A stretch of DNA of 37,928 nucleotides from Clostridiales bacterium. GTDB lineage: Bacteria; Bacillota; Clostridia; Oscillospirales; Acutalibacteraceae. The notes under the pieces were generated by a model. The model was not told where the DNA came from, did no database searches, and saw nothing but the letters and a program-made list of their open reading frames with translations. Each line of letters opens with the position of its first letter. The stretch's first letter is position 1. Both the position numbers and the translations under genes were made by a program. Positions 26,302 through 35,526 of the stretch are shown piece by piece. Location of the stretch: positions 1 through 37,928 of the forward strand of contig JAAYUL010000001.1 of the NCBI GenBank assembly GCA_012517675.1, in the 5' to 3' direction.

Positions 26302-26475
26302 TTATGTTCTGCATCGCAGCAACGCAATACCCAATCCGACAATAATACAGGCCGCAATAAACAGCATCAGGCCCGGCGGACAAAAACAGGAGAAAATCAG
26401 CCCAAGCCCGAACACAATCGCATAGGAACCCGGAAAACACCATTTGTTGTTCCTTTGGCACCGCATCCGAACCAT
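26302..26475 (-). CDS. 57-aa predicted small membrane protein upstream of spoVM
   Basis: Translated by eye: MVRMRCQRNNKWCFPGSYAIVFGLGLIFSCFCPPGLMLFIAACIIVGLGIALLRCRT; RBS AAGGA spaced 6 nt from ATG; stop 15 nt before spoVM start. Confidence 0.65.
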   Translation of the reverse strand: MVRMRCQRNNKWCFPGSYAIVFGLGLIFSCFCPPGLMLFIAACIIVGLGIALLRCRT

Positions 26476-26595
26476 CACCTTTCCTTCAGGGCCGCCGCCT
26501 CCATAACTCTAATTTCATAATATTCAGGTGTGATATTTTTGTGCGATGAAAATAAGAAGTTTGTAAAAGCGTAACCACAGGGTATTTTCTGCCGA

Positions 26596-26633
26596 AAAGG
26601 AAAAGGGCCGGGATACAAGATCGTATCCCGGCC
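26596..26633 (-). terminator. Rho-independent terminator downstream of thiN
   Basis: Perfect arms ggccgggatac / gtatcccggcc, 6-nt loop, T-rich tail on the minus strand. Confidence 0.75.
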
Positions 26634-26671
26634 AACGAAAAAACGGTTCCACGGCAGACGGACAAATTCCG

Positions 26672-27301
26672 TCAGACATTCTCCAGCACGATGATCAGCG
26701 CATTGCCGCCGTGCACGGTTATTTTTGCATTTTCATCCACAACGACATTGCTGACCCCGATCGGCTGGGACGCGCAAAGCCGCGTTTCGGTCAAAGGATA
26801 CTTCAGCCCTTCGTAAGATACCGTGCAGGAGGAAACGCCAAAGGGAAAAACCGAAACAGTGGCGCCGACAATCCCGCTCAGGGTAAGCCTTCCCCCGTTC
26901 AGGAGGAAAACGCGGCAGCCGTCGCCGGAAATCATGGCGCGGCAGCCCTGCCCCGCCAGAAACTGAAGGATGTAAAGATTGGCAATGGAGTGGTCAATCC
27001 GGCCGCCCAAAACGCCCAGCAGTAAAAAATCGCGAAAGCCGCGGCGAATGGCGATTTTTACGGCCGCCATGGTATCGGTGTCGTCTTTTTCCCGCTTCAG
27101 GCGTATCGTTTCCACATTTTCCGGCGGCGCGCTCTGCGCCGAATCAAAATCGCCCACCACCAGGTCCGGCGTAACACCGTACCGCAAAGCGGAATCCAGC
27201 CCGCCGTCGGCACAGACGACAAAAGAATTTTTCCGGTCGAATTCTCCGGTAAAATCAGACTCCCTGCACGAAGCCGATCCGATAATCACGCATCTTTTCA
27301 T
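26672..27301 (-). CDS. thiN: thiamine diphosphokinase
   Basis: CADGGLDSALRYGVTPDLVVGDFDS, LKREKDDTDTMAAV, LLGVLGGRIDHSIANL; start MKRCVIIG at 27301 (alternative 27313). Confidence 0.94.
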   Translation of the reverse strand: MKRCVIIGSASCRESDFTGEFDRKNSFVVCADGGLDSALRYGVTPDLVVGDFDSAQSAPPENVETIRLKREKDDTDTMAAVKIAIRRGFRDFLLLGVLGGRIDHSIANLYILQFLAGQGCRAMISGDGCRVFLLNGGRLTLSGIVGATVSVFPFGVSSCTVSYEGLKYPLTETRLCASQPIGVSNVVVDENAKITVHGGNALIIVLENV

Positions 27302-28188
27302 TTCAGATTCCATTCCTTTATTTCTTTGACTTCCGCATACATCGCCGCATAGCTGTCATGCCTTGAGCGGCTGATTTTGCCTTCTTCCACCGCCCGAATG
27401 ACCGCGCAGCCCTTTTCACACACATGAGAGCAGGAAGTAAACCGGCAATGGTTCCGGTACGGTTCAAACTCGCGGAAGCAGTACTGAAGATCTTCTTTCC
27501 GGACAAGGTCGTACCGCTCGATCTGTATGGAGGAAAAGCCCGGCGTATCGGCAACATAGGTGTTTTCCCCGAGACGGATCAGTTCGACCTGGCGGGTCGT
27601 GTGGCGCCCCCTGCCCAGTTTATAACTGATCTCCCCCGTTTCCAGATTCAATCCGGGGGCGATGCGGTTCAGCAGCGAAGACTTTCCGACGCCGGAGTTC
27701 CCGGTAAACGCAGTGATTTTCCCGGCAAGCCGCGGGCGTACCGCTTCCACGCCGTCTCCCGTGGCGGAGGAAACTGAAAAGCAGAGGAATCCGGCCTTTC
27801 GGTAAATTTCTTCAATCTGCCCGCCGCTTTGCAGGTCGGTCTTGGAAATGACCAGGATCGGTTCGATCCGCTTGTCCTCCGCGGCGGCAATGGTCTTGTC
27901 GATCACAAAGAAATTCGGCGCGGGATCGCACACGGAGACCACAATCATCAGCTGGTCGATATTGGAGACAGGCGGCCGCACCAGAAAGTTTTTTCTGGGC
28001 ATGATTTCTTCTATGTAGCCCGTGCCGTCCTTTTCCGCCTGAATCCGGACCGTGTCCCCGGTCATCGGCGATATTTTATTTTTCCGGAAAAGCCCCCTTG
28101 CCCTGCACTCATATACCATACCGGCGGCTTCCACATAATAGAAACCGCCGATTCCTTTGATAATTCTTCCCTGATGCATTTCACTCAT
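27298..28188 (-). CDS. rsgA: ribosome small subunit-dependent GTPase A
   Basis: FTGNSGVGKSSLLN, DTPGFSSI, CRFTSCSHVCEKGCAV zinc site; start MSEMHQGRIIKG at 28188 preferred over 28338. Confidence 0.95.
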   Translation of the reverse strand: MSEMHQGRIIKGIGGFYYVEAAGMVYECRARGLFRKNKISPMTGDTVRIQAEKDGTGYIEEIMPRKNFLVRPPVSNIDQLMIVVSVCDPAPNFFVIDKTIAAAEDKRIEPILVISKTDLQSGGQIEEIYRKAGFLCFSVSSATGDGVEAVRPRLAGKITAFTGNSGVGKSSLLNRIAPGLNLETGEISYKLGRGRHTTRQVELIRLGENTYVADTPGFSSIQIERYDLVRKEDLQYCFREFEPYRNHCRFTSCSHVCEKGCAVIRAVEEGKISRSRHDSYAAMYAEVKEIKEWNLK

Positions 28189-28195
28189 AGGCCGT

Positions 28196-30238
28196 TCACT
28201 GTGTGACGGACGGAGCCGGAGTGATGCTGGCCGAGCTTGCGGAGGAGGAACTGCTGCTGGCGGGCGGCTCATATTCATAGCCCGCGGTTTTGGTGACGAC
28301 AGGCGTTGCCGAATCAAAATTGACGGTATAGACCGCATATTTGTTGCCGTCCAGCTCCACGGTTATGGTCTTTTTCCCACTGGTACCCGTGACCAAAATG
28401 GTGTAGTCGGGGTTATAAACCGGCTTTAATGAAACATCGGTATAGTTTTTCATGGGTTCATTGCCAAGATAAGCGTTCAAAGTGACCTCGTTGCTTACAC
28501 TCGGAAGCTGAACCACCACTTCCGCCGTCCGTTCGGAATATTTTCCGGAACTGACCACAAGGTTAACCACTGAACCTTTTGCGAGGGGTACCCCGGGCAG
28601 CGGGTCGGTCTCCAGAACCGTATCCTTCGGTTTTCCGCTGTCATCCTTGGAGGTTACCGTCCCAACGGTCAGACCCTTAGCCAAAATCTGCGTTTTAGCG
28701 TCCGATAAAGTCATGCCGAATACCGAAGGAACATTCACCTGCTCATCGGATGACCCGCTGCTGACATAAACCGTAATCAGCGTGGTCCCCTTCACGGCCT
28801 GCGTGCCCTGCGGCGGATTCGTGCTTTTCACATAGCCTTTCTTCACCGTATCATCCTGCACCGGCTCAATTTTATAAGGAAGATCAAGCTTCAGCAATTC
28901 GCTTTCCGCTTCTTCCTGCGTTTTATTGGAAAGGTCCGGCACAACGACCGGTTCCCCGCCGCCGTTGACCACAAGGGTCACCTTGGAATTTGCCTTGACC
29001 GTGGTCCCCGCTTTCGGCGTCTGGCTCAATATAATGCCGGCATCCTGGCTGGAATCGTATTTTGTTTCCGTTTCAAAGGTAAACTGGGAACTATACTGCT
29101 TTTGAACGTTCGTCAGCGTTTTTCCGACAAAATTCGGGAGTGAAACATCGCTTGGCTGCGCGTTGAAGCTGCGAATCAGGGCGGCAACCCCAAAACCGAT
29201 GGCGACAATCAAAAACGCGGCCGCAATGCCGGCGATGATTGCAACGGATTTCTTTTTCTTCGGTTTGGAGGTGTCCAGATCCTCTTCGTACTCATAGTTG
29301 TCGTTGTAGGCGGCAGACTCCGCATTTTTCACGCTGTTGATGGCGTCCACGTATTTGGTCGGGTTTTCATCCACAAAATATTTGTATTGGAAGCTGATGC
29401 TCGGGTTCCGGCGGAATTCCTCGATGTCGTTCAGCATTTGCGCGGCGGACTGGTAACGCTGCGCCGGATTTTTCTGCATGGCTTTCAGCGTGATCTGCTC
29501 CAGGCCCTCCGGAATCGCGGGGTTAATCTCTCTCGGCGGCTTCGGGTCGGCCTGCAGCTGCATAATGGCGACCGATACCGCGTTGTCCGCCTCAAACGGC
29601 AGCCGTCCCGTCAGCATCTCATACAGCATGACGCCGACGGAATACAGGTCTGCCTTTTCATCCGTAATGTCGCCTCTGGCCTGTTCGGGGGCAATATAGT
29701 GGACCGAGCCGATGGCTTTGTCCGTCATCGTCCTCGTTTCGCTGCGGGAAAAGCGGGCAATGCCGAAATCCGTCACCTTGATGGTGCCGTCCTGCAGCAG
29801 CATGATGTTCTGCGGCTTGATATCGCGGTGAACCACGCCCTTTTCATGAGCATGCTGCAGCGCGCGCAGAATCTGAACCGTGAAATGGATTGCTTCTTTC
29901 CACTTGATTTCCTTTTGCTGGTCCAAATATTCCTTCAGCGTAATGCCGTCAATATATTCTTCCACAATATACTGAATCCGATCGCCGAAGCTTACGTCGT
30001 ATACCTTTACAATGTTGGGATGGGAAAGCACCGCGATTGCTTTTGACTCATTTTTAAAACGCCGGATGAATTCTTCGTTTCCAAGGAATTCATCCTTCAT
30101 GATTTTAATCGCCACTGTCCGGTCGTCAATCGTGTCGTATGCGCGGTAAACAAGCGCCATTCCGCCAACGCCGATCAGTTCATGAATCTCATACCGTCCG
30201 TCGAGCCTCTTGCCGGTGTATTTATCCACACATATCAA
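28196..30238 (-). CDS. prkC: Stk1/PrkC family PASTA-domain Ser/Thr protein kinase
   Basis: GVGGMALVYRAYD, HRDIKPQNIML, DFGIAR; TM segment; three PASTA-like repeats. Confidence 0.95.
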   Translation of the reverse strand: MICVDKYTGKRLDGRYEIHELIGVGGMALVYRAYDTIDDRTVAIKIMKDEFLGNEEFIRRFKNESKAIAVLSHPNIVKVYDVSFGDRIQYIVEEYIDGITLKEYLDQQKEIKWKEAIHFTVQILRALQHAHEKGVVHRDIKPQNIMLLQDGTIKVTDFGIARFSRSETRTMTDKAIGSVHYIAPEQARGDITDEKADLYSVGVMLYEMLTGRLPFEADNAVSVAIMQLQADPKPPREINPAIPEGLEQITLKAMQKNPAQRYQSAAQMLNDIEEFRRNPSISFQYKYFVDENPTKYVDAINSVKNAESAAYNDNYEYEEDLDTSKPKKKKSVAIIAGIAAAFLIVAIGFGVAALIRSFNAQPSDVSLPNFVGKTLTNVQKQYSSQFTFETETKYDSSQDAGIILSQTPKAGTTVKANSKVTLVVNGGGEPVVVPDLSNKTQEEAESELLKLDLPYKIEPVQDDTVKKGYVKSTNPPQGTQAVKGTTLITVYVSSGSSDEQVNVPSVFGMTLSDAKTQILAKGLTVGTVTSKDDSGKPKDTVLETDPLPGVPLAKGSVVNLVVSSGKYSERTAEVVVQLPSVSNEVTLNAYLGNEPMKNYTDVSLKPVYNPDYTILVTGTSGKKTITVELDGNKYAVYTVNFDSATPVVTKTAGYEYEPPASSSSSSASSASITPAPSVTQ

Positions 30239-30980
30239 CTCCTGTCAAAAGTTCGTTTTCCACAACCGCAACGGTGATGTTGTCGCCTCCGCCTTCCTCT
30301 TTTGCCATTTCGATCAGCCTCAGGGCAAGCTCCTGCGACTCCACTTGTTTAGCAAGCGCGGCAATTGTTTCCGCATCGATATAATTTGTCAGTCCATCGG
30401 TGCAAAGCAGGAGCAGGTCTCCAAGCGCAAACGGATGCTCACAGTAATCCGTCTGAATGGATTCCTCCACGCCGAGCGCGCGCGTTATGATGTTTTTCTG
30501 CGGGTGACGCCTGGCCTGCTGCTCGGTAAGGTCTCCCTTTGCCACCATTTCCTGCACCATGGAATGGTCGGTGGTGATTTGCCTGATTTCCCCCTTTGAA
30601 ATCAGGTAGGCCCGGCTGTCCCCCGCGTGCGCAACGTGCGCCACTCCGCCGCAGACCACAGCTGTTACGACCGTGGTTCCCATGCCGGAAAGCTCGCTGT
30701 CCTCCATTGCTTTGTCGTGGACCTCAAGGTTGGCGTTCATAATGGCGGATAAGATCAGGTTGCGCACGGCGCTGTGCGGCATGCCCTCCCGGAAGGAGGA
30801 AATCAGCTGCTGAGAAATGGATTCCACCGCGATTTCGCTTGCAATATTGCCGCCGTTCACCCCGCCCATACCGTCACAGACCACAGCCCATGCGCAACCG
30901 CCGGGAAAAAGCCCGGTCCTGCACGCGTCCTGATTGGTGTGCCGAACAAGGCCGATGTCGGTTTTACTGAAGACTCTCAA
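30222..30980 (-). CDS. prpC: Stp1/PrpC-type PP2C protein phosphatase
   Basis: TDIGLVRHTNQDA, VCDGMGGVNGGNIAS, HAGDSRAYL; likely TTG start at 30980 with RBS GGAGGTG. Confidence 0.94.
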   Translation of the reverse strand: MRVFSKTDIGLVRHTNQDACRTGLFPGGCAWAVVCDGMGGVNGGNIASEIAVESISQQLISSFREGMPHSAVRNLILSAIMNANLEVHDKAMEDSELSGMGTTVVTAVVCGGVAHVAHAGDSRAYLISKGEIRQITTDHSMVQEMVAKGDLTEQQARRHPQKNIITRALGVEESIQTDYCEHPFALGDLLLLCTDGLTNYIDAETIAALAKQVESQELALRLIEMAKEEGGGDNITVAVVENELLTGVDMCG

Positions 30981-32028
30981 CGCTGTCCACCTCCTTATTG
31001 TACCTGCGCCTGAGCTGACCGCAGGAAGCATCGATATCCGAACCAAGCGTTCTCCGCACCGTTACGGGTATCCCCTTTTCCGAAAGGATCGCGCTGAACC
31101 GTTTGAGCCGGTCCGCAGAGCTTTTCTGAAAGCCCGCGCCGGTCACATTGTTCACCGGAATCAGGTTGACATGGCTCAGCGTTCCTTTCAGACGCCCGGC
31201 CAGCTCTTTAGCGCAGGCGTCGCTGTCGTTCACGCCGCTGATCATGGCGTATTCGAACGAAATGCGCCGGCCGGTTATTTCCCCATAATAACGGCAGGCT
31301 TTCAAAAGCTCCCCCACCCCCCACCGCCGGTTGACCGGCATGGTGCGGGAACGGATTTCATCGTTGGGCGCATGCAGGGAAATGGAAAGCGTCAGCTGCA
31401 GCTTCTTTTCCGCAAGGTCATATATTTTATCCACAATCCCGCAGGTCGAAAGCGAAATATGACGCATTCCGATATTCATCCCCTCGCTTGAGGAAACCAG
31501 CTCCAGAAAGCGCAGGACATTTTCGTAATTGTCCAGCGGCTCCCCCATGCCCATCATCACCACATTGGAGATGCGGGTGCCGAGATCCGCCTGCGCCGCC
31601 TGAATTTGAGCAAGCATTTCGGACGGGGCAAGATTCCGTGAAAACCCGCTTTTGCCCGTGGCGCAGAACGCACAGTTCATTTTACAGCCGACCTGTGTGG
31701 AAATGCAGATCGTGCGGCCGTGATGGTAATCCATCACGACGCTTTCCACAAGCTCGCCGTCATGGAGGCGGAACAGGTATTTAACGGTTCCGTCCAATTT
31801 GGATTTCTGTTTTTTTTCCACCGCGGCACCGGCTATGTAATATTGTTCGGAAAGCGTGCTGCGGAACGCGAGTGACTGGTCGGTCATTTCATCGAACGAC
31901 GCTGCCCCCCGGTGCAGCCAGTGGAAGACCTGGCGCGCGCGGAAGGCAGGCAGACCGGTTTTTGAAAAGTCCGCCTGTATTTCGGCCAGAGTCATGGATT
32001 TGATATCCTGCGGATTCAAGCGTTTCAC
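30964..32028 (-). CDS. rlmN: 23S rRNA (adenine(2503)-C(2))-methyltransferase
   Basis: CISTQVGCKMNCAFCATGKSGFSRNL radical SAM motif; VVMMGMGEPLDNYENV. Confidence 0.97.
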   Translation of the reverse strand: MKRLNPQDIKSMTLAEIQADFSKTGLPAFRARQVFHWLHRGAASFDEMTDQSLAFRSTLSEQYYIAGAAVEKKQKSKLDGTVKYLFRLHDGELVESVVMDYHHGRTICISTQVGCKMNCAFCATGKSGFSRNLAPSEMLAQIQAAQADLGTRISNVVMMGMGEPLDNYENVLRFLELVSSSEGMNIGMRHISLSTCGIVDKIYDLAEKKLQLTLSISLHAPNDEIRSRTMPVNRRWGVGELLKACRYYGEITGRRISFEYAMISGVNDSDACAKELAGRLKGTLSHVNLIPVNNVTGAGFQKSSADRLKRFSAILSEKGIPVTVRRTLGSDIDASCGQLRRRYNKEVDSVESLQ

Positions 32029-33365
32029 TCCTGTTTTTTCCGGAAAGCGGCAACAAAAAAGCCGTCGGTCCCATGCGCGTGCGGCATCATGGTGAACTGA
32101 TTTTCCGGCTCCCGCAATACGCGGATCATCGGCGCCGGAAGCGAGACCGGCTGCGGAAGAAAATCACCGTGATGTTCCGCGAATTTTTCAGCCACTTCGC
32201 CGTTTTCCTTTGGGTTCAACGTGCAGGTGGAATACACCAGGATTCCACCTGATTTTACCAATTCGGATGATTTACAAAGAATACGGTACTGCAAATCCGG
32301 CAGGCTGTCAAGTGCCGACGGATTTTTATACCGGATTTCTGGTTTTCTGCGAATAATCCCAAGCCCGGAGCATGGCGCGTCGCACAAGACGCGGTCGGCC
32401 GGCTCCAGCTCCCGCGCGGGGTTCAGGGCGTCGCGCATCTCCGCCTGAACGGCGGAAAGCTTCAGCCGCCGCGCGCCCTGCCGGATCAGCCGTACTTTCC
32501 CCTTGTACTGGTCGAACGCGAGCAGCTCCCCCCTGTTTTCCATCATTTCCGCCAAGGTGAACGATTTTCCGCCCGGCGCGGCGCAAACATCGATCAGGCG
32601 GCAGCCGGGAACCGGGCTGAGCACCGCACAGCACAGCTGGGAGGATAAATCCTGAATGTGAAACAGACCGTCCCGAAAGCTGAGGGAATCGCCGACCGCG
32701 CCGGTATTTTCCAGCTCCACCGCATTTTTCAGCCAGGGAACCGCCCTGGCTGAAATTTCTTCACCGGCAAGTCTTTCCAATAAGTTTTCCTCGGAAATCA
32801 GCGTATTATTCACCCGGGCAAACACCGGCGGGCGGTCGACACAGCTTTCCAGCAGAGAGAGCGTGCATTCTTTGCCATATGCCTTCTGCCAAAGGGAAAT
32901 GAGCCATTCCGGGAAGGAATATTTCACACTCAAAGAAAGGAGCGGCTGCGCCGTTTCGTCCGGGGGAGCGGCCTTTTCGGGCCGGCGGGTCAGGGAACGA
33001 AGCACTGCGTTGACAAACCCGGAAGCCCGGCCGGCATGGTTTTCCTTGGCAAGGGTCACCGACTCGTTCACCGCTGCGGACTGCGGAATTTTTTCCATAT
33101 ACAGAATCTGGTACGCGCCCATGCGGAGAATCTCAAGCACCGTCGGGGAAATCTTGTCAATCGAAACGGACGAAAAACGGGAGATGACATAATCGAGCGT
33201 GATGCGGCGTTCCAGCACCCCGTAAAAAATTGCGGCAGCAAGGGCCTTGTCGCGCGCGTCAAGGGAAAGCGAAGCAAGGGTTTTATCCAGCACGATATTG
33301 GAGTAGCCTTCGTCCACATCCACATGGAGCAGCGCGGAAAGCGCGGCGGAACGTGCGTTGTTCAT
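32025..33365 (-). CDS. rsmB: 16S rRNA (cytosine(967)-C(5))-methyltransferase
   Basis: DVCAAPGGKSFTLAEMM, DAPCSGLGIIRRKPEIR, VYSTCTLNPKENGEV. Confidence 0.96.
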   Translation of the reverse strand: MNNARSAALSALLHVDVDEGYSNIVLDKTLASLSLDARDKALAAAIFYGVLERRITLDYVISRFSSVSIDKISPTVLEILRMGAYQILYMEKIPQSAAVNESVTLAKENHAGRASGFVNAVLRSLTRRPEKAAPPDETAQPLLSLSVKYSFPEWLISLWQKAYGKECTLSLLESCVDRPPVFARVNNTLISEENLLERLAGEEISARAVPWLKNAVELENTGAVGDSLSFRDGLFHIQDLSSQLCCAVLSPVPGCRLIDVCAAPGGKSFTLAEMMENRGELLAFDQYKGKVRLIRQGARRLKLSAVQAEMRDALNPARELEPADRVLCDAPCSGLGIIRRKPEIRYKNPSALDSLPDLQYRILCKSSELVKSGGILVYSTCTLNPKENGEVAEKFAEHHGDFLPQPVSLPAPMIRVLREPENQFTMMPHAHGTDGFFVAAFRKKQE

Positions 33366-34069
33366 CAGTCCCTGCCCCGCCTGTTCCCCGCAATGGTCAA
33401 AAGCCGCAGCAGCGTCATAATCGCGGCAAAGCTGGCGGCAAGGTAGGTCATCGCCGCGGCGGTGAGCACTTTCTTCGCGCCTTCCAGCTCATCCGGGTAC
33501 AAAATCCCCGAATCGCCCAGCGCGCGGATGGCGCGGAAGCTGGCGTTAAACTCGACCGGAAGCGTTACCAGCTGAAACAGCACCGCAAGGCTGTACAGGG
33601 CAATGCCGGCGTAGACCACGAAATCATACTGCAGCGGCAGAATCAGCCCGACAATGACAATCGGAATCGCAAGGCGGGAACCAATATTCGTCACCGGGAC
33701 CAGCGCGGTCCTGATTTTATTCGGGAAATATCCCTGCGCGTGCTGGATGGCATGGCCCGCCTCGTGCGCGGCAACGCCCACCGCGGCGATGGTGGAGGCG
33801 GAATACACGTTTTCGGAAAGGCTGATGGTATTGTTCCGCGGGTCAAAGTTGTCCGTCAGGTTTCCCTCGACCCTCTGCACCTGAACGCCGTAAGCGCCGC
33901 CGCTGCGCGCAACCGCGTTCGCCGCCTGCGCGCCCGTCATGCGGTTCAGCGTGCCGACCCGGGAATATTTGCGGAACGCGGACTGAACCTTAACCTGCGC
34001 GATCATCGTGACGATGATCGCGGGAAGCATATAGATAAAATATGTATAGTCGAAATAATAAAAGCCCAT
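33365..34069 (-). CDS. zinc metallopeptidase, YugP family
   Basis: AAVGVAAHEAGHAIQHAQGY HExxH motif in a membrane protein. Confidence 0.92.
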   Translation of the reverse strand: MGFYYFDYTYFIYMLPAIIVTMIAQVKVQSAFRKYSRVGTLNRMTGAQAANAVARSGGAYGVQVQRVEGNLTDNFDPRNNTISLSENVYSASTIAAVGVAAHEAGHAIQHAQGYFPNKIRTALVPVTNIGSRLAIPIVIVGLILPLQYDFVVYAGIALYSLAVLFQLVTLPVEFNASFRAIRALGDSGILYPDELEGAKKVLTAAAMTYLAASFAAIMTLLRLLTIAGNRRGRD

Positions 34070-34090
34070 GGTAACACCTCCACGATATGG

Positions 34091-35017
34091 TCATTGAAGA
34101 ACCGTATTTTCCCCGACGGGATGCCCGCGCAAAAAATCGCGCCCGCTCATTTTTTTCCCGCCCTGCAGCTGCACTTCCAGCAGCTCCAGAGCGGAACCGC
34201 CGCCGCAGGACACCACAAAGCGGCCGTCGGATTCCGCCGCCTTTCCCGGCTCCCCGCTCCCGCAGGGGCAAAGCGCGGTTTTGTGTATTTTCAGCTTTTT
34301 ATTGTGAAAGGCGGTGAACGCAACCGGCCACGGGGAAAGCCCCCGCACCAGATTGTGAATGCCCTGCGCCGGTTTTGTCCAGTCGATGCGGGCCAATTCC
34401 TTGGTCAGCATCGGCGCGTAAGACGAGTCGGCGTCGTTCTGCGGAATTCTTTGGTCCGTTTGGTCCCGCAGGGCCTGTACGGTTTTCACAAGGAGCCGCG
34501 CGCCCATTTCAGACAGCCGGCCGTACAGCTCGCCTGAGGTTTCGTCCGGGCCGATTTCGGTGCTCTGCGAAAGCAGCATGTCGCCCGTGTCCAGTCCTTC
34601 CGCCATAAACATGGTGGTTACCCCGGCGTACCTGTCGCCGTTGATCACGCTCCATTGAATCGGCGCCGCGCCGCGGTATTTCGGCAAAAGAGAGCCGTGT
34701 ACGTTGACACATCCAAAGCCGGGGATATCCAGAATGGCTTTCGGAAGAATTTTTCCGTATGCCACCACTGCGATCAGCTCCGGCTGTAACGCCCGCACCA
34801 GCTCCACCGCCTCTTCCTTCCGGAGCGTGGCGGGCTGATAAACCGGAATCCCCCGTTCCGCGGCCAGCACCTTGACCGGCGGCGGGGTCAGGGCATATCC
34901 CCTGCCCTTTGGTTTGTCCGGCTGTGTAAACACGCCGCACACCTCATGCCCCGCCTCAATCAGACTCTTTAAGGAGGGCACCGCAAAATCCGGAGTACCC
35001 ATAAAAACAATGCGCAT
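34091..35017 (-). CDS. fmt: methionyl-tRNA formyltransferase
   Basis: MRIVFMGTPDFAVPSLKSLI, HGSLLPKYRGAAPIQW. Confidence 0.97.
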   Translation of the reverse strand: MRIVFMGTPDFAVPSLKSLIEAGHEVCGVFTQPDKPKGRGYALTPPPVKVLAAERGIPVYQPATLRKEEAVELVRALQPELIAVVAYGKILPKAILDIPGFGCVNVHGSLLPKYRGAAPIQWSVINGDRYAGVTTMFMAEGLDTGDMLLSQSTEIGPDETSGELYGRLSEMGARLLVKTVQALRDQTDQRIPQNDADSSYAPMLTKELARIDWTKPAQGIHNLVRGLSPWPVAFTAFHNKKLKIHKTALCPCGSGEPGKAAESDGRFVVSCGGGSALELLEVQLQGGKKMSGRDFLRGHPVGENTVLQ

Positions 35018-35034
35018 GGTGATCACCCGCCCTG

Positions 35035-35508
35035 TTATTTTTGTTGTTCCAATTCTTCCCTGTCCAGCATACGGATTACATGGGACGTGAAGATAATTCC
35101 GTTCAGATGGTCCGTTTCATGGCAGCAGACCGTTGAAAGGAGATCCTCGCCCTCGATTTCAAAGAATTCCCCGCTGCGGTTCTGCGCGCGCACCTTCACA
35201 TGCTTCGGCCGTTTGGTGATGCCGTACTGGCCCGGAAGGGACAGGCAGCCTTCCACGCATTCCTGCTCCCCGCTCTGTTCCAGAAAGACAGGATTCACCA
35301 GAGCCACGGGGCCTTCGCCGATATCAATGACCACAGCTCTTCTCAAAATTCCGACCTGCGGCGCGGCAAGCCCCACCCCGTCGGATTCCTTCATGGTTTC
35401 CGCCATGTCGTCAAGAAGCTGGGCAAGCCTTTTATCGAATTTTTCAACAGGGCGGCAAACCTTATTCAGAATCGGGTCGCCTACCTTTATAATGTTTCTG
35501 ATCGCCAT
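35035..35508 (-). CDS. def: peptide deformylase
   Basis: GVGLAAPQVG, EGCLSLPG, CHETDHLNG motif variant. Confidence 0.96.
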   Translation of the reverse strand: MAIRNIIKVGDPILNKVCRPVEKFDKRLAQLLDDMAETMKESDGVGLAAPQVGILRRAVVIDIGEGPVALVNPVFLEQSGEQECVEGCLSLPGQYGITKRPKHVKVRAQNRSGEFFEIEGEDLLSTVCCHETDHLNGIIFTSHVIRMLDREELEQQK

Positions 35509-35526
35509 CGTGATTATACCTCCGGT

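Noticed and set aside
26267-26461. Track ORF of 64 aa (MPKEQQMVFSGF...) between thiN and sipL
   Set aside because: Wrong frame: it overlaps the SpoVM coding sequence, while the 57-aa frame has a properly spaced RBS and ends just before spoVM.
33230-34537. 435-aa plus-strand ORF antisense to rsmB/yugP/fmt
   Set aside because: Overlaps three well-supported minus-strand genes; composition typical of antisense shadow ORFs in GC-rich coding DNA.
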